From: a virus
Direction: 5' to 3' (one strand)
Virus record (IMG/VR): IMGVR_UViG_3300042731_004037
Coordinates: 98,417-162,416 of that record
Length of the DNA: 64,000 nucleotides
Both the position numbers and the translations under genes were made by a program. Shown here in pieces: positions 17,043-26,937 of the stretch (the stretch's first letter is position 1; every line of letters starts with the position of its first letter). The notes beneath the pieces were generated by a model that searched no databases, was not told where the DNA came from, and saw only the letters and a program-made list of their open reading frames with translations.

Positions 17043-18041
17043 ATGAAAGCTTTAATAATATTGGGAAATAAATATTTTCTTTGGGTTTTAATAAGTTTGT
17101 TAGTTTCCGGCGGATTTTTTATGAGAAGCTGTCAAATGAAAGAAAATGAAAGATTACAAACCTATAATAGACAATTACAAGGAAAGCTAACTGATAATGA
17201 AAGAGAATTGCAAGAATTAAATATAGGACTTGGAATATCGCGATCTAAACTGGTAACACAACACGATCTTATTGAACAGCTTAAAAGGGATAAACAAGAA
17301 GTAGATAAAAATTTTGAAGAATTTAAGAAAAAGCACGACCTTCAGATCAAAAGTCGTGATATAACTATAGCAAGATTAAGACAAAAAATAGATGGTGGGA
17401 CAACCGAGGTAAATATTGTACAATGTGATAGTTTAGATGATTTGGGAAATTGCATTATAAGTTATAACTGGGAAGACACGCTTAAGCGATTCCGATTAGA
17501 GGATCCAAATATATTTCAAAAAAATAATGAAATCTTTAGAAGTGAACAAATATTTAAAATATATGGTGAAATTTGGCAACAAGAAGAAGGTTTTTTACAA
17601 ACACGTCGATTAATATTGAGGGAAATGTTTAAGAATAAAGAAGGTGAATACAAACCCATTCCTAATGCTAAAGCTAAAATAGTAGATTCTGAATTTCAAT
17701 ATTACAACAGTCCAACTATAAATCCAGAATCTAGTTGGAAGGACCTATTTAAACTACGTGTAACCGCAATAGGGGCAATTAATATATTACCAAACTGTAA
17801 TACCAATTTCGGACTCGGATTACAATTTTTTGAATGGAAATGGCTAGGCGTACATACTTACACATCATTAAGTTTTAATGATGTTGATAATTTAGCACAG
17901 CATGTTGGTATTTCTTTTAATCCAAAAGTATTTGACCTAGACTTAAATATAGGAGCAATATTATCTGTTGGAACGCCTTTTACTAAAGCTTTTAATCAAT
18001 ACTTATTTAATACTGGTTTGGTATTTTATTTGCACCAATAG
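17043..18041 (+). CDS. Membrane-anchored coiled-coil protein with beta-rich C-terminus (spanin-like candidate)
   Basis: 332 residues, AAGGA before ATG 17043. Residues ~11-27 are a hydrophobic membrane helix (YFLWVLISLLVSGGFF) next to MRSC. Residues ~34-120 are a strong coiled coil (LQGKLTDNERELQELN and on). Short N-terminal TM plus long periplasmic coiled coil is the layout of inner-membrane spanins. The C-terminal ~100 residues alternate strands with aromatic girdles (FGLGLQFFEWKWLGVHTYTSLSF) and end in LVFYLHQ, like a small outer-membrane barrel or envelope-facing beta domain. A single chain spanning the envelope would be an unusual lysis device. A membrane-tethered assembly factor is the alternative. 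The gene is flanked by the two copies of a 22-base repeat, so it may be a separately acquired cassette. Confidence 0.5.
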   Translation: MKALIILGNKYFLWVLISLLVSGGFFMRSCQMKENERLQTYNRQLQGKLTDNERELQELNIGLGISRSKLVTQHDLIEQLKRDKQEVDKNFEEFKKKHDLQIKSRDITIARLRQKIDGGTTEVNIVQCDSLDDLGNCIISYNWEDTLKRFRLEDPNIFQKNNEIFRSEQIFKIYGEIWQQEEGFLQTRRLILREMFKNKEGEYKPIPNAKAKIVDSEFQYYNSPTINPESSWKDLFKLRVTAIGAINILPNCNTNFGLGLQFFEWKWLGVHTYTSLSFNDVDNLAQHVGISFNPKVFDLDLNIGAILSVGTPFTKAFNQYLFNTGLVFYLHQ

Positions 18042-18087
18042 CATATATTTTTATTAAAAATACGATTTTGTGCAACTGTTATTAGTA

Positions 18088-18109
18088 AAAATTAACAAAA
18101 AAGGATCGG
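18088..18109 (+). repeat. 22-base direct repeat, copy 2 (gene-leader repeat)
   Basis: Identical to 17015-17036 and again placed directly before a start codon (18119), including the AAGGA ribosome binding site. The two copies bracket the gene at 17043-18041 about 1.07 kb apart. This would allow deletion or exchange of that gene by homologous recombination. Confidence 0.6.
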
Positions 18110-18118
18110 AACAAGTAG

Positions 18119-21100
18119 ATGGGTAGAAGCAGTTATCCTGGTACAATTGACTCGGATGTTGAAATCCCAAGAGTAGAAAACAATATTACCGAAATAGGTG
18201 CCGAATCAATTAATTCTTTGCGTGACGCTATATTTTCAATAGAGGATACGATAGGTGTAAATCCGCAAGGTAATATGGAAGATTTAGTAACTAGAATTAA
18301 TGAGTCTATTGATGCGAATGGTCGTATTAAATTATCTGCTTTACAAGAACGTGGATTGGTAACTCTTCCAATAACAAACGCTCATATATCAGCAGGTGCG
18401 GCCATTGAGGAAGTAAAATTGGATTTAGATTATCCGACTGCAACTTTGAATGGGAAAATTTCTTCTAATATTGTTGATATAAACACATTAAGAACGACTT
18501 TTAATATATTGATTAATCAATTCACTAAACATTTCGGCGGAACTGGATATAAACACGACGGTTATCATATAGACTTAACACAGCCAATAAGAAGTAGTGA
18601 AGATGTTGAAACAATTATAAATGTATTGAATAACGCATTTACATCACATGAACAATCTTCTATTGGCGCTCATAAAGCTTATGGTATCTCTACTAATAAT
18701 GAATTTATAAATTTTTCTGCTAATGATGTACAAAGCGCTCTGATAGAATTAGATAATTTGGGATCCACTGTTACCGAAGACCATCAAGATAAGGGACATA
18801 CTACGGGTGTTATATTAAATGACAGAGGAGAGCAAGGTGATCAAGGAAATTTAAAAGAAACCACTTTAGCTGGCACTATATTTCAAACTGAAACAAGTAA
18901 AGCAACTAATATTTTTCAGGTAATGCGGCCAAATGTTGCCAGAGTAACCAGTAAGAATTTAGATTTACATGCGCTAAGCATTGGGTCTGCTCAATACTTA
19001 AGGATTCAGGCTGGCGGAATTGGTAGATCTTATTTGGATGTCAATCTACAAGCTATTATACCGACTGATGATTTAAATGAAGTCGTTAATGCAATTAATA
19101 CAAAAGCGCAGGGGTGCGAAGAGCATTATCCGATTTCGGCCTATAATACTGGTGGACATCTTACTATTGCACATACTATGCCAGGAAAGGAGTTTACGAT
19201 CCAGGTATTAGATTCTGTGCAATTTTCTGCAGCGACAGCTCTTGGGTTTGGATCTGTTACTGGTACCGTATTTGAATGGACTAAAGATGTTAATGGAGCC
19301 TATATAGGTGGGCAAAAAATATTTGATATAAAGTCGCTTGTAAAACGTCATTATGTACATAACACTAAACCATTAAATACTTTATCTCTTGGATTAGGTG
19401 ATTTATCCGAATTAGGAATTATTATAGGAAATGAGGGCCGCCTTTTATGCAATATTACAAATCACAGTACGAGTTCAGATTATAATGGTACGCATTACAT
19501 TCTTGGATTTCCAAACGATGAATCGATTGTACTAAGTTCGGACATTGCTTTGGGAGAATTTGATATTGAAATACCGGCAGATGCTGTTAATTTCGAAAAT
19601 AGCGCTAATGGTGAAATTTTTGATATTTTTATAGAACCAGATGGCGACGGATATGGCATAATTACTAAGTCTCTTAGAGTACAATACCATCCAATATCTG
19701 GAGTAGACATTAAGGTTATCAGTAAAGATTTCCCGACATCGGAAGTGGAATGGCAGATAAGTGATGCCACTAAAATTTATTTGTATGAGAATGGCGATCG
19801 TGGAACTGCGTCCAATATACCATCTGGTTTTCTAGGCGAACTTAAAGCATATGCACCAGATAATATTAATAGTGCCTTATTTGAAGTTACTGGTATTCCA
19901 TCTAGCTCACGTGAGACAATGAGTGTGTTTGCTTTTGGGGGTACCGATGATAAATTACATATAGCATCGGTTCATTATTCTGGGAATTGGAGCATTGAAA
20001 CCTTAAAATATGCTATAGATCATCGTCCTCTTGGAACTAGTATTAATAACATATCAGAAGATACTCTTAATCCAGTTCCAATAGAAGACATTACGAAAGA
20101 ATTAAGAAATAATGGTATTATACGTGGATTTGAGTATATTTCGCATGGTGATAATTATCTTAAAATTCGTGGCGGCCGGGCTTTAGTAGACGGTAGAATT
20201 GTAGAGGTTAGTACGAAGGATGTAGAAGTAGACGATCTTAGTGCATCACAAAAATTGTTGCTACTTGACCATCACGGTAATTATATAATAAAGACTGAGT
20301 ATGATTCTGGATTTACATTTGAAGAACTTACATCCGGAGATGGGTATGGTGACGATAGGGGTGTCGCTATAATAGGACAATTCGAAGCAAATGGGTCATC
20401 AATAGATGGATATTTTATAGACCGTCGTTTAATGATTAACAAGTTGGACAAAAAGATTGTAGATTTGAAAGCTAATTTAGAACAAAAAGTAACACAGATT
20501 CGTAATACAGTGCAAGGCAGTTCATGGGGATTTACCGTAACTGAAGCATCTGGTGGTATTGATGGTTATTTAGCTAGTATTGAGATGGGATCTAACAATG
20601 GATTTTCTTATATACCAGGTCAATATGAGACACCATTATCAGCTAGAGGGTTTGGGGCCGGTAGTGCCATAATTACTACTAGAAGGTTTGAATTTAGTGA
20701 TCCAGATACCATGCAAACTACAATTTTTAGGGCCATTGGTCTGACCCATTTAAATGTATTTATTGAATTAATTTATACAGGAATCAAGACTGGTATCAAT
20801 GGTCCATTTGGTGTCAGCGACACTGTGTATATCGACGTTGGGATAGCAACTGAAAGAGGAATGGAAAATTTGACTGTTTCAGAAGCGTATGCTACGGTCA
20901 AGACTATTTATACTGGAGTTCTTCCATCCAAATCTCAAACAGAACGATATGTTGTATCTATTCCAGTATCTGAGCTTGGGCTCCCAGAAAATATTATGTT
21001 CGATGTAGTTCCGCGTGTTAGGATAGTTAACTCTAATTATGTTGATGGTGGACCAGGATCTGATCCGGAACCAACAATAAGATTCGACAATGTAAGAATA

Positions 21101-21190
21101 GTAACCTCAAGTTATAGTATAGCAGGAGCAATTAATGAAATAGACGGAGATTCAACTTCGATAGCAGCAACTGTGGGAGAAATATTTTAG
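18119..21190 (+). CDS. Fibre protein with shared N-terminal module and flagellin-hook-like motif
   Basis: 1023 residues from ATG 18119 behind AAGGA. Residues ~10-75 hold the shared module (IPRVENNITEIGAES, then SLRDAIFSIEDTIGVNPQG) found also in the proteins at 7764 and 21236. Residues ~285-385 resemble the 'hook IN' domain of flagellar cap proteins: a strand, a VVNAINTKA helix, a strand pair, then ATALGFG near residue 372. Residues ~640-690 (ELRNNGIIRGFEY, GGRALVDGRIVEV) are shared with the 21236 protein and resemble a fibre shaft unit. The last 200 residues are a different beta-rich tip. No enzyme motif was seen. It is probably one of several trimeric fibres on the virion. Confidence 0.7.
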   Translation: MGRSSYPGTIDSDVEIPRVENNITEIGAESINSLRDAIFSIEDTIGVNPQGNMEDLVTRINESIDANGRIKLSALQERGLVTLPITNAHISAGAAIEEVKLDLDYPTATLNGKISSNIVDINTLRTTFNILINQFTKHFGGTGYKHDGYHIDLTQPIRSSEDVETIINVLNNAFTSHEQSSIGAHKAYGISTNNEFINFSANDVQSALIELDNLGSTVTEDHQDKGHTTGVILNDRGEQGDQGNLKETTLAGTIFQTETSKATNIFQVMRPNVARVTSKNLDLHALSIGSAQYLRIQAGGIGRSYLDVNLQAIIPTDDLNEVVNAINTKAQGCEEHYPISAYNTGGHLTIAHTMPGKEFTIQVLDSVQFSAATALGFGSVTGTVFEWTKDVNGAYIGGQKIFDIKSLVKRHYVHNTKPLNTLSLGLGDLSELGIIIGNEGRLLCNITNHSTSSDYNGTHYILGFPNDESIVLSSDIALGEFDIEIPADAVNFENSANGEIFDIFIEPDGDGYGIITKSLRVQYHPISGVDIKVISKDFPTSEVEWQISDATKIYLYENGDRGTASNIPSGFLGELKAYAPDNINSALFEVTGIPSSSRETMSVFAFGGTDDKLHIASVHYSGNWSIETLKYAIDHRPLGTSINNISEDTLNPVPIEDITKELRNNGIIRGFEYISHGDNYLKIRGGRALVDGRIVEVSTKDVEVDDLSASQKLLLLDHHGNYIIKTEYDSGFTFEELTSGDGYGDDRGVAIIGQFEANGSSIDGYFIDRRLMINKLDKKIVDLKANLEQKVTQIRNTVQGSSWGFTVTEASGGIDGYLASIEMGSNNGFSYIPGQYETPLSARGFGAGSAIITTRRFEFSDPDTMQTTIFRAIGLTHLNVFIELIYTGIKTGINGPFGVSDTVYIDVGIATERGMENLTVSEAYATVKTIYTGVLPSKSQTERYVVSIPVSELGLPENIMFDVVPRVRIVNSNYVDGGPGSDPEPTIRFDNVRIVTSSYSIAGAINEIDGDSTSIAATVGEIF

Positions 21191-21235
21191 TACAATGAAA
21201 TTTGGATTTTTAGAAAAAATTAATGAGGCAGCCAG

Positions 21236-24200
21236 ATGAGCACTTCGTATCCATTAGAATTAGATAGTGATCTAGAAATACCGCGCATTAACCAAAATGT
21301 CAGTGAAATTAGTGGCGATGTTATTAATTCTCTGCGAGATGCGATTTTTATTATTCAAAAAACGGTCGGATTAAATCCACAAGGCAATCGTTCATCTTTT
21401 GTGGATAGAGTTAATGTATCAATAGATCCCAATGGGCGAATAAAACCGTCATCTCTTGAAAATATTGGACTACTAACATTACCTGTTTTAAATAAACACA
21501 TCGGTGCAACCGCTGGTATACAAGAATCAAAATTAGCATTAGATTATGGAACGACATATTTAAAAAATCTTGTCGATTCTATGCGTACTGATCTCAATGG
21601 CATATCTTCCGGTTTGTCTAGCTCAACATCTATGTTAAATATTCACACATTGGGGCGCGGCTATTATCATGATGGGTATAATATAAAAATAAACGTTGGT
21701 AGTAGTATTGGCGTTGCTGGACTTGAAGCTACTACTATAGGAGATGCTATAAACGAATTATCCGGTATTATTATCTCTGGCAACGATACTATAGTACCGC
21801 ATATTAATAGCAACATACCGTCTCAATTTAAACATATTGCATCTGAAATTGGCATTGATACAACCGATTTTGTTAGCATAGACAGAACATCAATAAATGT
21901 GCAAGAAGCATTAGACAGTATGGATGCAAGTGCTGGGGCTCTTGGTGTTGCTCATATTGACGAATTTCATTCGAATGGAATTTTAAAAGAAATTAATTCT
22001 GGCAATTATTATAATTCTAATCGTCGCTTGGTTGACACTATATCTGGGGCCTCTTATACTGAAGGGACTAGTGTTATTAAGATCCCTAATATAACATCGT
22101 TTGCTACTTTAGGGGTAGAAGCTGGCGATATTTTGGAAATTGTCCAACAAAGTGGTATAATTGATAGTGGAACATATCAAATTAGTGCTATTGGCCCATT
22201 AACCAGTTCTAAAACACTTGGTAATTTACCACAATTAGATAATGATGAATTACTTGTGTTTCACATTTTTTCTGAAAGTAGATCCTATGGAGATAATGTT
22301 GTTGTAAACATATACAAACCATCAGCAATTTCTAGCGAATATGCCCCATTAGCTTGTACTTCAATTGGTAATGAAAATATTGTAGATACGATTTCTATTA
22401 TGAATCCTTGCTCTGCCAGAGCTACGAGTATAGGATTTAATGGATCTATTTTGAATTCCGATGGATATGAAATTGCTATTAAAGTGGGTATGGGTAATTC
22501 TCTTTATAGAGAAATAATAATTCCTGGGTTACATCAAGAACGATTGGGGACTGGTCAAGCAGATCCAGTGGATTCTAGCTCTGTAGCAGAAAGAATTAAT
22601 GCCTATGTGAGTGACCCTGATTTAGGGTACCATTTTCCAATTACAGCATTTAGGATAGGAAATGAGTTAGCTATTGCACACAATTGGATTGGTCCAGATT
22701 ACACACTTGAAATAGTTGATGGTTATACTGGTAATTATCCATTAGGATTTGATGCCTATGGTGCTAATATCGTCGATCAGAAGATTTATGGAAATAATAA
22801 TACCAAATATTCAATTAATGGCGTTTCTCTGACCGGATTATCTGACACCTTCGATGGATACGCTAGTATAACTAGCGAATCAAGTACATTTATGTTATGG
22901 AAAAATGGATTACTTGTGAATCCAATCAGATATGGTATTGGGCCCGGGTCGATTTTACATATTACTGGGCACCCAACATTAGATACTAATGGTAGTTATG
23001 TCGTTCTTTCATCTAATTCAACAAGTGTGTCATTATTTAGTAAAGAAAAAATTGATTCTCCTAATAATCCTACAACTTTTAATGTTAGAGTATCATCTTC
23101 TAATATTCCATTAGATATACTAGAAAGTACAGAAACTGATATGGGGCTAGTACAAGTTCTTATTAGTGCTGGTGGGGAGACATTTGTTCATCAAAAATTA
23201 ATCTACGGAACTACACTTGGCTCGGGCGTTCAGATTATAAATATATCTGATTCATTTCCAATTGGCGATGTAATGATATTAGTAACCCTGGACGGTGATT
23301 TTGTAGATTTTAATATTGTAGATGATACTGTCTCTGGAGAAACTGTAAGGATACATGAAAATTTTATAGGTAGTTTTAAATTATATCATCCAAACGGTCT
23401 AGATTATATGCTTTTTAAAATCATTCCAGGAAATATACCAGGGGGATTAGAAATTGCAACTATAAGTGAGTCTATTCCACCAGATGAGGCCTTTTTATTA
23501 GCTACTGTACATTTTGATGGTACCCATTCGATTACAAATATAATAGATAATCGTTTATTTGGTAATATTAGTTCGAATGAAATAAGAGATGACTTTATCG
23601 AGATATTCAGTCAAAGGCCAACATCTGAGTTGCGCTCTAATGGTATTGTACGTGGTTTCGATCTTCTTGATATTCCATATTATGATTCTGTTACTGATAT
23701 GGCAGCTTTACCGTTGCGTGGTGGAATTGCCTATGTCAATGGGGTTCGTTTAGCAATAGAGACTCAAAAAGTTATAGTAAATGTGCAAGATTCAGAAGGA
23801 ATAATATTAAACAATTCTATACGAATAGTTGGAATAAATGATTTTGGATCTATACAAGTATTAAGTGATGAACTTGGTGAAATACTGACTGATGGATATA
23901 ATGCCGATGCAACATTTGGTAAAATATTGCCATTGTATCAAATAACCGTAAATAATGGTAATATTGAAAATGTGGTAGATATTAGAAAATTTACCAACAA
24001 TCTAGATGATAAAATAGATATCATAGTTGATGAAACAAATAATGTAATTGGAAACTTTAGAAGTCTTGAAGGCGCATTGTTGTATGCGAACCATTATCCA
24101 AATAAAGAAAAGTTAATAATACGAATAATAAATCCAGTCTATCCTAAAAATCCATTAGTCGTACCAAATGGTGTTTCTATTATTGGAAATGTACCATTTG

Positions 24201-26305
24201 GTGGAAACGGGAAAAGTCAAATAATAAATGAGTTAGAACATGGTGATAATTTTATTACTCTAGAGGGAAATAATAATCTCGAAAATATCGAAATTCTAAG
24301 CGCTACTGTTGGTTTGCAGGGATCACTTATATTGATTGATGGTTCAAATGTTAATATCGAAAGATGTCTGTTTAGATTTGGCGATACAATATCGACCAAT
24401 AGTTATGATATAGGTATCACAATAAACGCATCAGACAATGTAAGTATCATTAATAACAAAATTGATAATATTTATTCTGGTATAATATGTGATACTGGAT
24501 GTAATAATATGATAATTGATAATAATAATATTACTAATGTTTCTGGAATTGGAGTTTCTAACGGGATAAAAGTTGGAACATCTGTTCGATCATCCAATAA
24601 TATACAAATAACCAGGAACACTATCAAGGCACTTGATGTAAATAATACAGATATTCGTGGTATTTATGTAGATATAGGCGAAAGTATAGAGACATTAAGA
24701 ATTAATAATAATACTATAACTGGGGAACTAGATAGTGGGGAAGAAAATCGAATATCTAATGGAATTAGGGTTATAAGTGAATCAGCAACTGGTAATAAAA
24801 TATCATATCTTTCATTATTTAATAATTATATAAATAACATTAAATTGCGAGACAGCTTTGTATATGGCATTTACATAGAAGATGTCGAACATGCGATGTT
24901 GCATGGTAATACTATATCGAACTCGATAGTTTATGATTCAAATTATGACAATACAGCTCTTGTTTGGATAGACGATAGTGTTGATTCTATTAACATAGAA
25001 AATAACATGTTGATCAACAGTGAGGCTCGTTATGGTATTTACGTTAAGAATACTTCTACATTGGCGTCAATCATTGGTAATACATTAGATAGAATCGGAA
25101 ATACTAATGCTAGATATATATATGGTAATGCACATAGGGCAAATATATCAGACAATAAATTAATTGGCCCAGGAAATTATGGAATTTATTGGAAAGGCGA
25201 ACGCAGTAAAATTTCTACCAATCATTTTAGTACGCCCGACCCATCAACTGATTATTCTTTCAATTATGGTATTTATGCTGAATCCAGTTACATTGATATT
25301 GTGAATAATTCTATTATGGATATGGTAAATGAGAATTCAGTTGGTATATCTAATAAAAGCACGGCTAACGAAGGAATGAAAATAATTGGTAATACTATTG
25401 AAGGAACAACCATGTCAGTTCTTATTAATTTGAATGGTAATTATCATATTGTTTCTGGCAATAGATTAAAGAATGATAGTAAAGCAACCGCTGATACTGT
25501 GTTTATTAATATGGAACAAAATATGGACAGTACAACAATAACAGGAAATATTTTAGAAGGTCAAGGGACACATGGTATATATGCGGCCAACAAAGTAACA
25601 AATGTCACTATCACAAATAATTCTATAATTACGACTAATTTAACTGGTGCCCCAATTAGAATGCCGAATGTTGAAGTATCAGGATGTATGTTTATTGGAA
25701 ATAGTTTACCAGATACGTCTACGTATAGTGCTAGTAGCTTGCAAATTGGGCCAACCATTTCTCAATTATCACTTTATACAAACAATAATACTATAGGAAT
25801 AAACCGTGGTTTACCTGATGCTGTTGGCTTACCAGCTTCGTCAGCGGTCCCAGGATATGATGGATATGAAGCACAGTGGAGAATGGATGGTACGAGAGAC
25901 TATTGGACTATATCAGATAATTCTGGCATATATACACGATATTTATATTTTCCTATATCTAATATACCGAATGGCTCAACATTGACTGGAATACAAGTAC
26001 AAGGAAGAAACGCTCCACAATCTGGCAGTGAATATTTTAATGCAGAAATAATAAAGAGAAAATTACTTGAATCCGAATTTGAATCCGAAGTAATAGGAAC
26101 TACAGTTGGTTCTAATGAAATGAATGTTAGTGGTTATTTCGGATATGCCCATATAACGGGTGGCGCCGGAGAAATTAGCGGTTTAACAGAGGTTATTAAC
26201 CATAACGCTTTTAGATATTATGTTCGGATTACACATTTTTACGTGAATCCAACAAGTATGGATAATATTAGAGTTTATGGGGTTACTATAAGATTTAGAT
26301 ATTAA
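21236..26305 (+). CDS. Fibre with shared N-terminal half and beta-helix tailspike-like C-terminal half
   Basis: 1689 residues; ATG 21236 follows GAGG (21223-21226) at a nine-base gap. Residues 1-~920 are organised like the 18119 protein: the SLRDAIFIIQKTVGLNPQG module, a hook-IN-like region around residues 410-510, and the ELRSNGIVRGFDLL / GGIAYVNGVRLAI unit. From ~960 to ~1560 a right-handed beta-helix takes over (PNGVSIIGN, then repeated NNxI-type rungs), as in pectate-lyase-like tailspikes. The last ~120 residues form a beta-sandwich cap ending YGVTIRFRY. The gene looks like a duplicate of its upstream neighbour that gained a polysaccharide-binding or depolymerase-type body. Active-site residues cannot be placed by eye. 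Confidence 0.75.
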   Translation: MSTSYPLELDSDLEIPRINQNVSEISGDVINSLRDAIFIIQKTVGLNPQGNRSSFVDRVNVSIDPNGRIKPSSLENIGLLTLPVLNKHIGATAGIQESKLALDYGTTYLKNLVDSMRTDLNGISSGLSSSTSMLNIHTLGRGYYHDGYNIKINVGSSIGVAGLEATTIGDAINELSGIIISGNDTIVPHINSNIPSQFKHIASEIGIDTTDFVSIDRTSINVQEALDSMDASAGALGVAHIDEFHSNGILKEINSGNYYNSNRRLVDTISGASYTEGTSVIKIPNITSFATLGVEAGDILEIVQQSGIIDSGTYQISAIGPLTSSKTLGNLPQLDNDELLVFHIFSESRSYGDNVVVNIYKPSAISSEYAPLACTSIGNENIVDTISIMNPCSARATSIGFNGSILNSDGYEIAIKVGMGNSLYREIIIPGLHQERLGTGQADPVDSSSVAERINAYVSDPDLGYHFPITAFRIGNELAIAHNWIGPDYTLEIVDGYTGNYPLGFDAYGANIVDQKIYGNNNTKYSINGVSLTGLSDTFDGYASITSESSTFMLWKNGLLVNPIRYGIGPGSILHITGHPTLDTNGSYVVLSSNSTSVSLFSKEKIDSPNNPTTFNVRVSSSNIPLDILESTETDMGLVQVLISAGGETFVHQKLIYGTTLGSGVQIINISDSFPIGDVMILVTLDGDFVDFNIVDDTVSGETVRIHENFIGSFKLYHPNGLDYMLFKIIPGNIPGGLEIATISESIPPDEAFLLATVHFDGTHSITNIIDNRLFGNISSNEIRDDFIEIFSQRPTSELRSNGIVRGFDLLDIPYYDSVTDMAALPLRGGIAYVNGVRLAIETQKVIVNVQDSEGIILNNSIRIVGINDFGSIQVLSDELGEILTDGYNADATFGKILPLYQITVNNGNIENVVDIRKFTNNLDDKIDIIVDETNNVIGNFRSLEGALLYANHYPNKEKLIIRIINPVYPKNPLVVPNGVSIIGNVPFGGNGKSQIINELEHGDNFITLEGNNNLENIEILSATVGLQGSLILIDGSNVNIERCLFRFGDTISTNSYDIGITINASDNVSIINNKIDNIYSGIICDTGCNNMIIDNNNITNVSGIGVSNGIKVGTSVRSSNNIQITRNTIKALDVNNTDIRGIYVDIGESIETLRINNNTITGELDSGEENRISNGIRVISESATGNKISYLSLFNNYINNIKLRDSFVYGIYIEDVEHAMLHGNTISNSIVYDSNYDNTALVWIDDSVDSINIENNMLINSEARYGIYVKNTSTLASIIGNTLDRIGNTNARYIYGNAHRANISDNKLIGPGNYGIYWKGERSKISTNHFSTPDPSTDYSFNYGIYAESSYIDIVNNSIMDMVNENSVGISNKSTANEGMKIIGNTIEGTTMSVLINLNGNYHIVSGNRLKNDSKATADTVFINMEQNMDSTTITGNILEGQGTHGIYAANKVTNVTITNNSIITTNLTGAPIRMPNVEVSGCMFIGNSLPDTSTYSASSLQIGPTISQLSLYTNNNTIGINRGLPDAVGLPASSAVPGYDGYEAQWRMDGTRDYWTISDNSGIYTRYLYFPISNIPNGSTLTGIQVQGRNAPQSGSEYFNAEIIKRKLLESEFESEVIGTTVGSNEMNVSGYFGYAHITGGAGEISGLTEVINHNAFRYYVRITHFYVNPTSMDNIRVYGVTIRFRY

Positions 26306-26323
26306 TATTATGGAGAGTAAGAA

Positions 26324-26923
26324 ATGACAAGATCTGGAATTGATATGTTAGAAGAAATATTATCTCATTTGGTGAATTTAGAAAAAAGATTAGATGTAAT
26401 GGATAATAATATAAAAACTATTATAAATAGTACAAATTTGGCCGAGTTGGTTGAGAAAGCAACCAATACGCCTTTAGATGGGTGGGCCCGAGCCACAGCA
26501 CCTGGTATATCTGATGTAAATAAAAAGATAGACAAAATAAAACAAAAATCTGGATTTCAAAATTTTAATTTTGAACCAGTTGACGCGGCAAAATTAAAAG
26601 ATAATCGCATAAAAAATAAAACAAATAGGCCTGTTTTAAAAAAATCAAAAAGTATTATGGTAAAAGGAAAATTAAAAATTGCAAAAGGAGAAAGTGCGGT
26701 TCCATTAGCCAATGCATCAGTAAAAATATACGATGAAAAAGATAAATTGATAAAACAAACAAAAACAAATAGGGCTGGGCATTGGATGAGCCAATTACCT
26801 TCCGGTAGATATGTTGCTTTATTTGAAGGAGAAATTAATGGAAAGAAATTGCTTCCTCAAAATATTAATTTTGAAGTTCCAGAAAAACTTCCAGATGGCC
26901 AAACTGAATTAGAAATAACATAA
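26324..26923 (+). CDS. Virion protein with Cna-B/carboxypeptidase-regulatory-like domain
   Basis: 199 residues, GGAG before ATG 26324. The N-terminus (~1-55) is helical and could oligomerise. A basic linker follows (~85-110). Residues ~110-199 form a small beta-sandwich with the landmarks of carboxypeptidase-regulatory or Cna-B-like domains: VKGKLKIA, ANASVKIYDE, TKTNRAGHWMSQLPSGRYVALFEG. Such modules act as rigid spacers on phage and bacterial surfaces. It follows the fibre genes and precedes the neck/sheath genes, so it may be a fibre adaptor or virion decoration protein. Confidence 0.6.
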   Translation: MTRSGIDMLEEILSHLVNLEKRLDVMDNNIKTIINSTNLAELVEKATNTPLDGWARATAPGISDVNKKIDKIKQKSGFQNFNFEPVDAAKLKDNRIKNKTNRPVLKKSKSIMVKGKLKIAKGESAVPLANASVKIYDEKDKLIKQTKTNRAGHWMSQLPSGRYVALFEGEINGKKLLPQNINFEVPEKLPDGQTELEIT

Positions 26924-26937
26924 TTGTTGAGGAAAAT

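Noticed and set aside
7764-26305. Diversity-generating retroelement acting on the fibre genes
   Set aside because: No reverse transcriptase and no near-identical template/variable repeat pair was seen in the window.
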